From: Corbicula japonica
Lineage: Eukaryota > Mollusca > Bivalvia > Venerida > Cyrenidae
Reading direction: 5' to 3'
Length of the DNA stretch: 64,000 bases
NCBI GenBank assembly: GCA_038501625.1
Contig: JAZAYU010000012.1
Coordinates: 2,232,001 to 2,296,000, forward strand
Under the pieces are notes generated by a model. It searched no databases, had not been told where the DNA came from, and was given only the letters and a program-made list of their open reading frames with translations. Of the stretch, positions 21,493 through 33,476 are shown piece by piece (position 1 is the stretch's first letter; the number at the start of each line of letters is the position of its first letter). Position numbers and translations under genes: made by a program.

Positions 21493-22475
21493 AATAAAAT
21501 AATTAACAACATTATGCCACTTAATTGCAAAACTGCAACCTTCTTTGTAACCTCTGTCTGAAAATAACGTTATCATATGCTTGATAACATTAAAATATAA
21601 ACAAGAAAGTTGTTGATACCATACATGAAAAGATTGTTGTTATATAGATTGGAACGATAAAACAATCACATGCATTCAATACAAAAGTCCATTATGTGTA
21701 TATCAAGGACATTGTCTGCATTTATTTTATTCTCTAGATCACTTCCTCACAATAAAACAAATACATGATCTGTTTAAATGGTTATCATAGCACAGTCTAA
21801 AGTAATTGTGGGGCATAATTTGGATCGCGTTTTGTCTAGAGAATGTACATAAATATGCATACAGTAACATTTGGGGCTATAGCAAATAAAACATACTGAG
21901 CCAAAATGAATACTTGACAAAATAACATGGTAAAGTCCTATTTACATAAATGATGCAAACGCAAATATATTTAAAGGAATAAATTGGATCAACAATTTGT
22001 TTATCTTGGAAATTGACGGTTCAGTATACATGTTTAAAATAGAAAAAAATAAAAAGAAATATTTCGTTGGGGCAAACAAATTTTCAAAACCAAAATATTG
22101 CAGTAACTGAACTTTATTTCTTTAAATCAGTGGACTTTAACTTTCATGTTTTTTCTCTGTACGTTGCATAACATGCGTCTTGACAGTCAAATAATCTGTT
22201 TGACATTTTTATATAAACCCTATCGACCTCATTATTTAGGAAAAAGGAGACCTTGACCTCGGTAAAAATATAACAACATCTTCCCGGTTTTTCAAATGTC
22301 CAGATATGTGCCAATAACACAAACTAAATAAAGTATAAAATATAGCATCACTGAACACAATGTTTGGATTTAACCAGTGTCAAGTTTTCATTTTGGCTCA
22401 GTTAATATTTACTTGTTAACCTATAAAAACTATCATTGTATAATTTCTAAATACTATCTTAATACAGTTTTAATA
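21493..22475. other. Intergenic, no gene seen
   Basis: AT-rich. Part of it (21890-22360) resembles 5730-6260 in short blocks. Confidence 0.35.
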
Positions 22476-22640
22476 CGAGGGATGTTCGAAAAGTTTCGGG
22501 ACAAGTGCCGTTATTTCTTCAATTTTCATTATTTTCACTTGATTGTTTATGTACTTGTAGCTACAACAATATTCTATGAGTAAATTACATACTGCGCATG
22601 ACGCGCGAGCTAACGGCACCATAGCATCGTTCATTGAACT
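22476..22640 (+). mobile_element. Mariner-like terminal fragment
   Basis: The segment starts ACGAGGGATGTTCGAAAAGT followed by TTCGGGAC, which resembles mariner terminal repeats. A later part (GCGCATGACGCGCGAGC) is consistent with an element interior. No transposase frame remains. Confidence 0.45.
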
Positions 22641-22699
22641 ATTCAAATATTCAATTGGGTCTTAAAATCTTCCTTGACATGACCACTGTATGTAAACCG

Positions 22700-25164
22700 A
22701 TTGTATCATCTACCAAGATTTCAAGATTTTATTCATACTCTCAATACATGAACACATGTAAATATGAGGAACACAATATATATATTGTAAATAATAAACG
22801 AGGATTCGAGAAAATAAATATAACATATCCAACAAAACATTCGCGGGAGAAATACATATTGCGTCATAAACTAAAAAATAATAGGATTTTAATGTTATTA
22901 AAGAAACTTTACTGAAATTTCATAATAATATCTTTTACAAATATGCAAAACTTCCGGTATTCAGAAAAATTATTTAAATTCATGTTCATTAATTTGTTAA
23001 ATTTCACAATATTGGGTCTTGTATAGTATTCAGTTTTTAACGTTTGTTTCCGTTTATCAGTAAAATCTGGGCATTCTAATAAATAATGATATTCGTCACC
23101 GATTGTTAGATTGCATAAAGTACATTTTCTTTCATTTAAAGGTGTTCTATTCCATTGTCCAGTCTCAATAGGAAATTTGTGGTTTCGTGTACGAAATTTA
23201 ATTATATATTTCAAATAATTGTTTGGTGTTTTAATAAGGTAATTTTCAAATCCAAAGTTGTATTTAAATAATCGATAATTTTTGCAACTGCTTGCATTAT
23301 CTAAATTTGAGTACCAATCATTTAGGAAAATATCTTTTAATTTTTGTTTAACCGTTAGTGTAAGCCATTTAATGTTTGGAAAGTCATGAGTATCCCAGAT
23401 ATTATTCATACCACATATTACAAAAATGCTTTTTAATTCGTTTATCCAAAGAAAGTTATGATTAAGGTTTACGTCTGAATATTTAAAATAGCTGAGCAAC
23501 AATGCATACATATTGTTACATAGTTTCTCTTGAGATGGACAAACCAATTTAGCCCAAAAGCTTACCATTCTACTTTTTATTTCAATTGACAGTGGCATAG
23601 TTCCTGTCTCACCATAGACAATACAATTCGAAGTGCAAGTCTTAACATTTAGAATATGCTTTAAAAATTTTAGTTGTACCCTTTCTAGTACGTCAAGATT
23701 ACCAAAACCCCAAATTTCACAACCATATAGTAATATTGGTTTAACAATTTTTGAAAAAAGTTCAATTTGTAAATCTATTGGAAGGCATAGGTCTTTTGCT
23801 TTTTTGATGAGGGAATACATGGCTATAGTGGCTTGTTTTGCGATTTCTTGTTTAGCTTTATAAAAAGATCCTGATCTGCTGAATAATATACCTAAATATT
23901 TATATTCATTTACAATTTCAATCGGTTCATTTTTATAGACAAAATGATAATTACGTTGTCTACCTTTGGAAAATATAATGATTTTTGTTTTATTCAAATT
24001 CAATTGTAATTTCCAAATGTCACAATAACTGGCATATGTATTTAAAGCGGCTTGTAAATCTTCCGCCGAATCAGCAAGAAGCACTGTATCATCAGCATAC
24101 AAAAGTATGCATAATTTAACAAATTTAATGGCTGTTTGTTCTAATTCATGTTTGTTACAAACAATACCTGAAACGTTGTTACTATTAATAATAAAGTCGT
24201 GCAAATCATTAAGGTATAATGAAAATAACAGGGGCGATAAGTTCTCGCCCTGTCGTACTCCTATATTACATGGAAAGAAGTCTGATTTTTTGTCATTAAT
24301 AAATACACATGACTTAGCCTGTTCGTACATATTTTTTATAATTTGTAAAAAATTTCCATTTATATCATTCATATTGAGTTTTGCCCAAAGTCCACTTCTC
24401 CAAACAGTATCAAATGCGGATTTTAAATCAATAAAAGCACAAAACAAAGGCTTTTTACTCCTTCTTACTATTTCCAAAAGTGAATTTAAAATAAAGATAT
24501 TATCTGAGGTAGAGTAACCTTTTCGAAAACCCGCCTGGAATTCGTTAATAATATTGTTTTCATTACAATACTTTTGTAGTCTAAGATTGAGAATCATTGT
24601 GAATAATTTGCCTAAACAGCTCAATAATGTTATTGGTCGGTAATTTGTAGGATCGATATGGCTCCCTTTGTTCTTAAATATTGGGTGGATTATTCCAACA
24701 GTCCAAATTTGTGGGATTTTTCCAGTACTGAAAATAATATTGAAAAGTTTAACTAGAACTAATTTCATTTTTGGTATTGAAAATTTGATATATTCATTGA
24801 GTATATTATCGGCTCCGCTAGCTTTATTATTTTTAAGGTATTTAACTGCTTCTAAGAGTTCAGTTTCTGTGATAGGTTGATTTATTTCTTCATTGTTTAA
24901 ATTATTGAAAGGTTCATTATTAATTGTTTCTTCAGTCTCGTCTTTAGCACTCTGATTTTTGAAAAAACTATATAAATCTTCTAAGTCCGCATCTGTTTTC
25001 TTTTTTTTCTTACCGCTCAATATTTTCCAAAAGTCTCTACCGGATATAGCGCACTGATTGACACAAAAACATAGTAAACAGTTCAAAGATGAGGACATTA
25101 TGTATGTATTGTAATGACAAATCCAATCGGCAAATACATGTTCAACAGGCGTTTCTCGTAGCAC
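22700..25164 (-). mobile_element. LINE (non-LTR retrotransposon), 5'-truncated copy
   Basis: Contains the reverse-transcriptase frame 22909-25164 and a 3' tail on the minus strand ending in ATAAAATCTTGAAATCTTGG, short repeats of the type used as LINE 3' ends. No endonuclease domain precedes the RT, so the copy is 5' truncated, probably near 25050-25160. A second copy of the family is at 35805-36990. Confidence 0.75.
22909..25164 (-). CDS. LINE reverse transcriptase ORF2 fragment
   Basis: An open frame of up to 751 codons; the outermost codon is GTG, not a credible eukaryotic start. It contains the RT fingers (NYRPITLLSCLGKLF), the motif-A region FIDLKSAFDTVWR, GVRQGENLSPLLFSLYLNDL and the catalytic YADD at about residue 356 (codons 24088-24099). 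Downstream are NEYKYLGILFS and a C-terminal zinc-knuckle-like CTLCN…H…C segment. The frame is uninterrupted, which points to a young insertion, but without an endonuclease it cannot act alone. It primes reverse transcription at a nicked target in the nucleus. The clade (L1/Tx1-like versus others) is not certain. Confidence 0.75.
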   Translation of the reverse strand: MLRETPVEHVFADWICHYNTYIMSSSLNCLLCFCVNQCAISGRDFWKILSGKKKKKTDADLEDLYSFFKNQSAKDETEETINNEPFNNLNNEEINQPITETELLEAVKYLKNNKASGADNILNEYIKFSIPKMKLVLVKLFNIIFSTGKIPQIWTVGIIHPIFKNKGSHIDPTNYRPITLLSCLGKLFTMILNLRLQKYCNENNIINEFQAGFRKGYSTSDNIFILNSLLEIVRRSKKPLFCAFIDLKSAFDTVWRSGLWAKLNMNDINGNFLQIIKNMYEQAKSCVFINDKKSDFFPCNIGVRQGENLSPLLFSLYLNDLHDFIINSNNVSGIVCNKHELEQTAIKFVKLCILLYADDTVLLADSAEDLQAALNTYASYCDIWKLQLNLNKTKIIIFSKGRQRNYHFVYKNEPIEIVNEYKYLGILFSRSGSFYKAKQEIAKQATIAMYSLIKKAKDLCLPIDLQIELFSKIVKPILLYGCEIWGFGNLDVLERVQLKFLKHILNVKTCTSNCIVYGETGTMPLSIEIKSRMVSFWAKLVCPSQEKLCNNMYALLLSYFKYSDVNLNHNFLWINELKSIFVICGMNNIWDTHDFPNIKWLTLTVKQKLKDIFLNDWYSNLDNASSCKNYRLFKYNFGFENYLIKTPNNYLKYIIKFRTRNHKFPIETGQWNRTPLNERKCTLCNLTIGDEYHYLLECPDFTDKRKQTLKTEYYTRPNIVKFNKLMNMNLNNFSEYRKFCIFVKDIIMKFQ

Positions 25165-25189
25165 TTGTTATGAAAGACGTTGTTTACCT

Positions 25190-26166
25190 TTTTATGCAAT
25201 ATACTTTTAAACAAGAAATATCTTTAAAAAAAGATAAACGGCGTTGATGGAAAAGATTTATATATACATGTATATAAGAAAGAAAGAAATACAGAGAGGC
25301 AAAGCAGACACAGTTTAGTTATTTTATTTTATTTGTTATTGCTGTTGACGAACCCTCCCTGCCTTCTTAGTATGACTCAGAGATTAACCAAACGAATCAT
25401 GACAACTCATAAGTTTATTGAAAGTGTTTTTCAAAAAAAATGTTGAAGCTGTTGCAACAATTTCATACGGTGATAACAAGTCTATTAAAGAAGCAATTTA
25501 TTCAGTTTCAATAAAATACCTCGTGTAGAGTGAGAATTCAAGATGAATAAATGTCCTTGAAATTTAATAAATATAAATAATAACAGCCTGTTACAAGAGC
25601 GAAATCTACCAACTTTTACGTAAATTAACTTTAAAAAAGTGTCCGACCTGGATATTGAACCCGGGGCCTCCGATTGAGAGGCGAGAGTGTTAGCCACTAC
25701 ACTACAATGAACTTGTATTTCGTACTTGAAATTAACAATCAGTATCAAAGGAACTAGAAAGGAACCAGTAAAAACTAAAAATATCTACACTTCTCTTTCG
25801 TTTTACACTGTGTATTGTATGCATGTGTTTACCTGACACCCAAGAATATTCCATATAATATTGTATTTAAGCCATCAATATTGACTTAACTGGTTACTCA
25901 AATCGTAAATATGTTTTTCCTCCAATACAACACCCACTAACAACCAATCTAATTAATCTATTTGATTTTTCCGCTGCATAATTATAAAAATCCCACTAGA
26001 TACCTCTCCACCCTGCTAGATGCCTCTCTGGTGTAAATAGCTACCAATCGAAATAGTTTATTTCATTTTCCCTCTGCATAATAAGAGAATACGAGTATTA
26101 TTTACAACATTTCATTGGTCGAAAAACTAGATCAAAAGTGAGCTTAGACAGCTAACGCCGAAAAAT
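25190..26166. repeat. Long dispersed repeat R2, copy 1
   Basis: Shares AAGAAATATC-TTAAAAAAGATAAACGG, TTCAGTTTCAATAAAATACCTC, TTACCTGACACCCA, GAATATTCCATATAA and AAAAGTGAGCTTAGACAGCTAACGCCG, in the same order and orientation, with 33477-34270. A tRNA-like SINE head lies inside it. Confidence 0.65.
25630..25712 (-). repeat. tRNA-derived SINE-like head
   Basis: The minus strand reads GTAGTGTAGTGGCTAACACTC, an A-box-like D arm, then the stem pair GCCTC/GAGGC around a 7-nt loop, then CCCCGGGTTCAAT, B-box-like. It is tRNA-like but lacks T33 and a matching acceptor, so it is not called as a functional tRNA. Confidence 0.5.
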
Positions 26167-26422
26167 CGCTTAAATCACTCACACTGTGTACTGTTATAAA
26201 ATCAGTGTAAATGTTTATGTTTTAACAGGTTTTGAGAGTTATTCTCATGCTAGCGATGATGAAACATTAAGTATCATTTTTATTCTTACAATAATAAGAA
26301 TACCATAGCTGATCAATTAAACATCAAAACATTAGACCAAACATGCATGTAGCTTCAACCCACACTGTATCATTTATTGAACATGTTAACTCAAACATTT
26401 GTATGTTTCTAGTGATCTATGT

Positions 26423-27060
26423 TGTAATGTAATAGGAAAATTATGATAATTATGACAAACATATTAGGTATTTTAACATTTACATTTTAAAATATTTATT
26501 TATGGCCTTGTTAAGACTTGTTAAGACTAATATCCTTTTCTGGATAACATCAAAAATCTTGTAGGGAATTTAGCCACAGGTCATTTCATGTCTTCACCTG
26601 TATCTATTAATTACATTGGACTCGATCTTGTTATGATTAAGCAAGACGTTATATAAATGTTAATGTAGTTTATAGATGTTCTTGATGTCAATCTGTCATC
26701 TCGAACAGTAATAAGTCTGCATGAACAGTCTAGGGTATTGCATAAAAGCCAGAGATATTGTTCTGTATATTTGGAGAGAGAACGGCCATATGGCCGGAAT
26801 GAGCCACATAATGCCTTTTAGGAGGACGGTATGTTAGTCTCGTGGCTGAATTGCTAACCTTTCAATAAGAGAAATTTATAACACTAAGAAATGTATAAGG
26901 AAAATGTATACTTATAAGAAAGAACTGTTTATATTTTAGAAAGTCGGTTTAAACATTAAATAAACTGTAGAAAGCTTAAGATATATAAAGTTATTTCGGA
27001 ACTTAAAAAGTGTTTGTGTTATTACACCCTAAGACCTTTGTAAGAACGCACTACGTTACA
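26423..27060 (+). repeat. 5' LTR of the LARD-like element
   Basis: Contains a TATA-like CATAAAAG at 26741 and an AATAAA signal at 26959-26964, placed as expected for an LTR promoter and polyadenylation site. TG…CA ends. Confidence 0.8.
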
Positions 27061-27072
27061 AGGTCTTCTTTG

Positions 27073-27093
27073 TGGCGCCTACTGCCAGGATCC
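27073..27093 (+). promoter_or_regulatory. Primer-binding-site-like box of the LARD-like element
   Basis: TGGCGCCTACTGCCAGGATC starts 12 nt after the LTR. The first seven bases equal those of the TRIM PBS at 3883. The priming tRNA is not determined. Confidence 0.5.
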
Positions 27094-27451
27094 TACTTCT
27101 AGTGGTCGTCGCGGCATAACGAGGGGGAAATCTACTATACGACACAGCGCAGAAAAAACTACTATACGACACAGCGTAGAAGAACCCACCTTACGTCACG
27201 CCAGTCAATCAGAATGACGCAGAATGACGCAGAAGTCACAATGGAGGCTTACAGGTTAGTTCCATTTGCTAATAAAATCTTAATCCAATCATGATACACG
27301 GAACTGGTATTAAAATTCAAAAATGTAGGCTTTATTTTTGGAGATCGAAAATGTTAGTCAAGGTGCCGAATTCTTGTTTAGTAATTTTTGAAAATTTAAC
27401 TGTTAGATCAGTAATTAATTTAGGCTCTATTTGTTCTTTACTTAATAAAAA

Positions 27452-27745
27452 AATGAAATATGCATATCAGGAATGGCCACATCCAGCATACACAGCCTCC
27501 CCACACAGCCAAAAAGTAGAGAGGAAAAGAGAGCATGGTATTACAAAAATCAGTTTCAAACTGGACGCCACAAACAAATAACGGAAGTGAGAACCGGAGG
27601 GGTTACCGCCTTGGAACGGTCAGTGGCAAAACAAATTGCCACTGGGGGTTTAAACCAGGTTCTAGGGTGCACCAATCTCACACTTGCCCCAACAGGTTCT
27701 CGTATCACAAAACAAGTACAAATTGTCTTGGTGAAATAACTCCAA
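27452..27745 (+). repeat. R1 family copy inside the LARD-like element
   Basis: Near full-length R1, from TATGCATATCAGGAATGGCC to GTCTTGGTGAAATAACTCC. Confidence 0.75.
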
Positions 27746-30700
27746 CCAACCCATCAGCTCAACAATGTTGCATGCAAAAGCATACAAACATATAAACATA
27801 AGAATTTAATAGCATTGCAAAGCCAAAGGGCGGGTACTCAATGATCTTACAGAGACCAGAGCACCTGACGTAAAATCAGCAAGAACACGATGACAGGGAT
27901 AAAAGAAACAAATCGAGCTTCTAGGTTCTTTTTAGTAAAGATTTCCCCATAAACTTTCATAAACTCTTAAACCCCTGCCACCGTCGTGCAACCAAAGAGG
28001 TAAGCATAATGATCAACTGTAGATGGGTTAATCACCAGGCCTGCAGAGCGCTGTAAAATATCATGTTGGTAACCTTTCTTTTTAAATTTACAGATGGTTT
28101 TTACGAATAACTGGGAGAAATTAACATCGCCTTTATAAAAGATTTTCAAAAATTAAAGTGAAAACTTTACTTGTTAAAAACAAATTTTTTGCTTAAAACA
28201 AAAAAAACGACAAGTTAACGTGCTAGATTAGTTCAAGTGAAATTTAACAATCTAAAATATTTTTTTTGCACACACATTTTTGTTGTAATTTCCAATATTT
28301 CTCTAAAATTTTAGGAAAATATTTTTGTAACAACAACGGTTGTAGGTCTAATTTTGGCATAAACTGCTTAGTTGTTTTTTAAGGATATAAGAAGACAACT
28401 TTTTGATGTCATTAAGTAATAAAAATATTCCGAAACACTGGTTGTATAGTTTAACTACCAGCTTAAAAAATAGAAAAATGCAAAAAAAATATATTTAAAA
28501 AAAATAGAAAAATGTACTAGAAAAAAAAGAAATTAAAAAGACTATTTTTGGTATTAACTATCAGCTTAAAAAAAGAAAAGTATTAAACATATTTTGGTAT
28601 GAGTGTTGTTCATGAATGATAGGCTTTTTTCTCTGGTACAATGTATTATTACTAGATTTTTTGATGTAACTGTCGCGTTGCAAGCGTTGAGACCGTTCAA
28701 TCTTTGTTTATAAGTTTTGTTCCGAGCGTATCGGATATGTATATATGTATATATGTTTGAGAAAGAAAACAGTAAAATACTGCTGTTATCCGCGATTTTG
28801 ACGCGATGAAATTAAGTTGATTCCGAGAGCACCGGAAGTCGATGTTTATGCCTATGTTTATGCCTCTGGCTATGATCATGCCTTTGGCTCTGTCTATGTT
28901 TATGTCTATGTTCGCGTTTCAGTAATGTAGTATACTGTTGTAAACCGTGAAAATGCGCGATAGCATTAATTGACTTCAGTAAAACGTATGCAGCTTTGTT
29001 GCTTAGTCGATCAGCGGTAAGCCTTTTGTTTAAAAATGTACGGGTGTGTCTTCCTACATTTCGGGCTTACACACATTAATGTGTACGTTACTTTTAAGCA
29101 TTGGGCGCGAGTGCGCTAACGATGTCGACAATTTTTGAGAGTAATTGTCACGTGACTTGTAATTAAGTTGTGCGGTCTCAGCACGTTTCGTGATTATATA
29201 TCACTGTCATCGATTTAAATCGTTGTGTGCTTGAATGCACGCATTTTGAAATAATGTTATTGAAATGCGATTAATCGATGTTGTTAATCTTAAAGTTGTG
29301 CGTCTATACGCACGTGTGATTTAAGGTATTTTTTCTGTCTGAACTGTATGTCTGATGAAGTATGCTTGTCAATATAAGTATGTACTCTTTCTTTTAAAAT
29401 GATTTTTCATTATTACATATACCATGAAAACGGAGTGTATGGTTTAGGCTTTTTCTGATTTTTGTTTTCATTATGCATAAATAATTTACATCGTTACATA
29501 TTTTCAATAAACGGCACAAGTTCATTAGACAGATTTTTATAAGAACATAACATTCTTTTATGATGATTTAATGGGTATTTATTAAATGGGGTTAGTAATG
29601 CCAGTAAAGTGTGTCATTGTGCGGAAGCGGGTTTAATTGGCTAGGAACAAATCACAGATCATGATGTTACAGCTGGGTCATTTGCTCTCACGTCAGTAAG
29701 CTCCAGTGAACAAGTCAATCTTCTACCCGGTGGGGAAAACAGAGAATGGAATTACCTTTTGGACAGTTTAACATATAATGGACATTCCAGCGGATATTGT
29801 ATTTAAAAGATTAGATCTTCCAGCATGACATCTCTTTGTAGTGTGGATATTTCCAACTGGCATTTTCTTGAGGTTATTCGACAACATCTCAAGAAGTGTA
29901 ACAGTACAAGTGACCAGAAATTCATCCTTACAACTATTCACAACGAACAGACAACGACGAGATGTTTTCACTCAAGCAAGGATTCACGACCTGTCCCTGG
30001 TGAGACGCTGATGGAATAAGAAACAACTTCGATTCCGTGACGCTTCCTATGATTGGCATTACGAAACAATTGTGCGGAAGAATTCTGCGATGAACTTGGC
30101 ATGCAGTGCGATGAGGATGCAGTACTATCATAAGTCGTATCGTTCCATAATTATTGATATTATCATACGTAGCAATTATGATTTACATCACTGTTTATTA
30201 TTGTTGAAATTATGCATAGAATGGTCGAACAACTAACAATAACTTTTCAAGCCAAACGCCATAAGTCGAATGCCTTGAGTATTTTCATCTTTAAAACGCA
30301 CAGAATGTTTCTATGATTAATTATGCAGACAATTATAATGTTTTGAACATGTTAACCACTCAGTTCAGTTTGCTTTCGGTAAAATATGAAGGAAATCGGA
30401 AAAAATGAGGGTTTTATTTTCCTAAAAGTATGTACAACTTTAATTACAGATTAACTAAATTGTAAGTGTATGATAACAATATTTTGTTATATACAGATGC
30501 TCTACATTTTCTTTCTATTTGTAGAACTTTTTTGAATGTTACTCATGCAAGAAAAAGAAACCCAAATGATGCACGGATGAGATCACGGAAAAGAAATCAA
30601 CATGCAGTACAAATGTTTGCAGAAGTGTTGTGATATTATGAAGGTGTGATTTTCATATTCCACCGTGATATTAGTGACTTTCCGTGTGGTAAATTTTATG

Positions 30701-31049
30701 AAAATGTACTTATTCTTGTATGTCCTTGAAACCGAATATCACTTAAGGCATACATATGTACTAGTATTTAATATTAGGGTTTCCTGTACACGCACATAAT
30801 TTTTATTATATAATATATATTTGAATGCTTCTTGCAGGCAGTAGTATCTATATCGTAACGAAAAATTAATATTACATTGAAACGGATATATTATTTCGGT
30901 CTGAAACACAACCACTCAAAAATGTTATTTAATATCACATACTTTATTTCCGAATTGAGTTTTTTTCTGACTAGTTAATACCGATACAAAACTGATACTG
31001 CTGGCTGAAATCTGTTATACGACTCTCTAGCTTTTTTTTTGGTTTTTGT

Positions 31050-31064
31050 AAAGAAAGGAAGGGA
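31050..31064 (+). promoter_or_regulatory. Polypurine tract of the LARD-like element
   Basis: Fifteen consecutive purines directly before the right LTR, the position where plus-strand DNA synthesis is primed. Confidence 0.75.
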
Positions 31065-31066
31065 TT

Positions 31067-31706
31067 TGTAATGTAATAGGAAAATTATGATAATTATGAC
31101 AAACATATTAGGTATTTAAACATTTACATTTTATAATATTTATTTATGGCCTTGTTAAGACTTGTTAAGACTAAAATATCCTTTCCTGGATAACATCAAA
31201 AATCTTGTAGGGAATTTAGCCACAGATCATTTCATGTCTTCACCTGTATCTATTAATTACATTGGACTCGATCTTGTTATGATTAAGCAAGACGTTATAT
31301 AAATGTTAATGTAGTTTATAGATGTTCTTGATGTCAATCTGTCATCTCGAACAGTAATAAGTCTGCATGAACAGTCTAGGGTATTGCATAAAAGCCAGAG
31401 ATATTGTTCTTTATATTTGGAGAGAGAACGGCCATATGGCCGGAATGAGCCACATAATGCCTTTTAGGAGGACGGTATGTTAGTCTCGTGGCAGAATTGC
31501 TAAACTTTAAATAAGAGAAATTTATAACACTAAGAAATGTATTAGGAAAATGTATACTTATAAGAAAGAACTGTTTATGTTTTAGAAAGTCGGTTTAAAC
31601 ATTAAATAAATTGTAGAAAGCTTAAGATATATAAAGTTATTTCGGAACTTAAAAAGTGTTTGTGTTATTACACCCTAAGACCTTTGTAAGAACGCACTAC
31701 GTTACA
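31067..31706 (+). repeat. 3' LTR of the LARD-like element
   Basis: About 97-98% identical by eye to 26423-27060, with the same TATA-like and AATAAA signals. Confidence 0.8.
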
Positions 31707-31710
31707 ATGT

Positions 31711-32526
31711 GTATCAGTTATAGCGATTTTTTAAAGATGATTTTAGTATATTTTTCGGATTTAAAAACAGCGGCTTGATGTAAAAACATGTATTAAAAGT
31801 GCATCGTACAGAAATATGATACGTTATGAAAAATAAGGCCTCGGTGCCTTTATATACTGTGGCGACACGAAACAATTGGATCTACCTGACTTTATTAGTT
31901 AACACCCAGGCCGCTCTGAGAACTACAATTTACAACAAGCGATCATTTATGTCGTCCCAAAATGTTTTGGATTTGATAAACATAGTGTTAGGTTTTTTTT
32001 AATTAATAGTTTCGAAACTCAATGTTCACGATTATACGCAGGTAGGCGTGACATACAAATGATGAGACAAAGCAAGTTATTTAAATACTGATATTTTAAA
32101 GCTGATGATAAATCCTTTACTCAATGTACGACAAATGTAGATCATCCTCAGCTGAAACATCCATGTCATTTGATCGGAATATACAATGGTCACTTGTTTT
32201 CAGAAATATTCTAATAAATGTAATAGCAAACAGTGTACAGCAAAAACAACGTACTCCATATACCATGGAGTAAAGGGTCAAATGTAACTTTAGCAAAGGA
32301 ATCAATGTCTTGTTTTCCGCCCAAGGATTAACTATCACAAAGGTCTTCCCTTGAGAGTCAGGTATGTTCCCATGCTGATTTCAGTTAAAGAAATTAACGA
32401 ATTCGCTTTCTAACATATTCTCATAATACATTTATACTAGCCATTAAAATACTGTTTTGACAACTGATTTGTGTAAACTATGTGTATGCCAATTTATCAG
32501 TTACAAAAACAGTTAATAGTTTATTT
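31711..32526. other. Intergenic, no gene seen
   Basis: No supported feature; short frames only. Confidence 0.35.
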
Positions 32527-32598
32527 CGAGGTTTGTATGAAAAATTAAACGGTCGCCCAACTGCGTTGGGCCTGACAGTTTAATTTTTATACAAGCCT
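32527..32598. repeat. Short foldback with GC-rich tip
   Basis: GAGGTTTGTATGAAAAATTAA is mirrored by TTAATTTTTATACAAGCCTC. The tip is an inner palindrome, GCCCAAC TGC GTTGGGC. The tip resembles that of the larger foldback at 52534-52702. Confidence 0.65.
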
Positions 32599-33476
32599 CC
32601 AAACTTACAATAACCAATAGTCACTATTGTTGTATCATTCTGTTTTATTATTTTAAAGTTCTTCTCTTCGTGTTTTTGTACGCCATGATTTATTATATAC
32701 CCGATTTGTAGAGACACTATATGTAGACGAATTCATCCATCTTACGTAAAAGCATAAACTAGATAAAATCAGCAAATGCGCATCGCCACAAGTGATACAG
32801 ATTATTGGAAAATCATTCAACGAAAATCGCACTAAATGATACAACAGAAATAGGTGTGTTTGCTATAAATGATAGTATGATAATGCTATAGATGATACAA
32901 TCATTACGAAAGACACCCTCAAACATTTTAATATTTTACACTATCTATTCATTTAAAGCAATATTGTAATGTAATAATCTTTAGATTAATGTCATAGAGT
33001 CATATAACTAGCATGTATTCGTGCATCAGAGCGTTTATTTGTAGAGAATAACAGTGCTTTTGTACAATCATGTGGGTCATTTGCAAGACCTTCTTGTGAT
33101 TAAATGCAATTTTGAATTTTTTATCCCTATATATGCGCAAAACAAATGGTATTACAGTACTGAAAATTATTAAATTGACTATTTTTCCGATTCCAATCCG
33201 GTCCGCTTCCGATCCTAATATCATCTATAACCGATCCGATTCCATTCCCATTGCGGTCCAATTACAATTCGATTGCACTCCATTTTTTTCACTCCAGACA
33301 ATGCGCTCAAAACGATCTTTACGCTCAAACCGATTCTTCCGATTCCGATCTTTTCGCTACCGTTTTTCATTGGTCATTACTTATAATGCATCTCGCGCTG
33401 AATTTACATTTCTGTGACCCTTTTCTTATTTGCAGTTTTTTTTGTTTAATTTTATTGTTTAAACACCGTGGTTACT
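32599..33476. other. Intergenic; imperfect CCGATTC-rich stretch
   Basis: 33180-33365 is enriched in loosely repeated CCGATTCC / TCCGATCC words. The open frames there are products of this low-complexity sequence. Confidence 0.4.

Larger units (their letters stand above)
27061..31066 (+). other. Internal region of the LARD-like element, apparently non-coding
   Basis: It starts with a duplicated ACTATACGACACAGCG motif. Near 27241 the short reading ATGGAGGCTTACAG|GTTAGT looks like a start codon followed by a splice donor. An R1 copy is embedded at 27452-27745. The rest (27.8-31.0 kb) holds only short frames without recognisable domains. Confidence 0.6.
26423..31706 (+). mobile_element. Full-length non-autonomous LTR retrotransposon (LARD-like, 5.28 kb)
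   Basis: Two direct repeats of about 640 bp (26423-27060 and 31067-31706) start TGTAA and end TTACA and differ at roughly 15 positions. A PBS-like TGGCGCC box follows the left repeat. A perfect purine tract (AAAGAAAGGAAGGGA, 31050-31064) ends 2 nt before the right repeat. ATGT stands immediately outside both ends (26419-26422 and 31707-31710), a 4-bp target duplication. The 4.0-kb interior has no frame with gag, protease, RT or integrase motifs. It is a complete structural element that would depend on another element for mobility. Confidence 0.8.

Noticed and set aside
23633..24880. Plus-strand frames of 70-136 codons
   Set aside because: Antisense to the LINE reverse transcriptase.
27473..27795. 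Frames of 86-96 codons
   Set aside because: They fall inside the R1 repeat and a similar frame appears in other copies.
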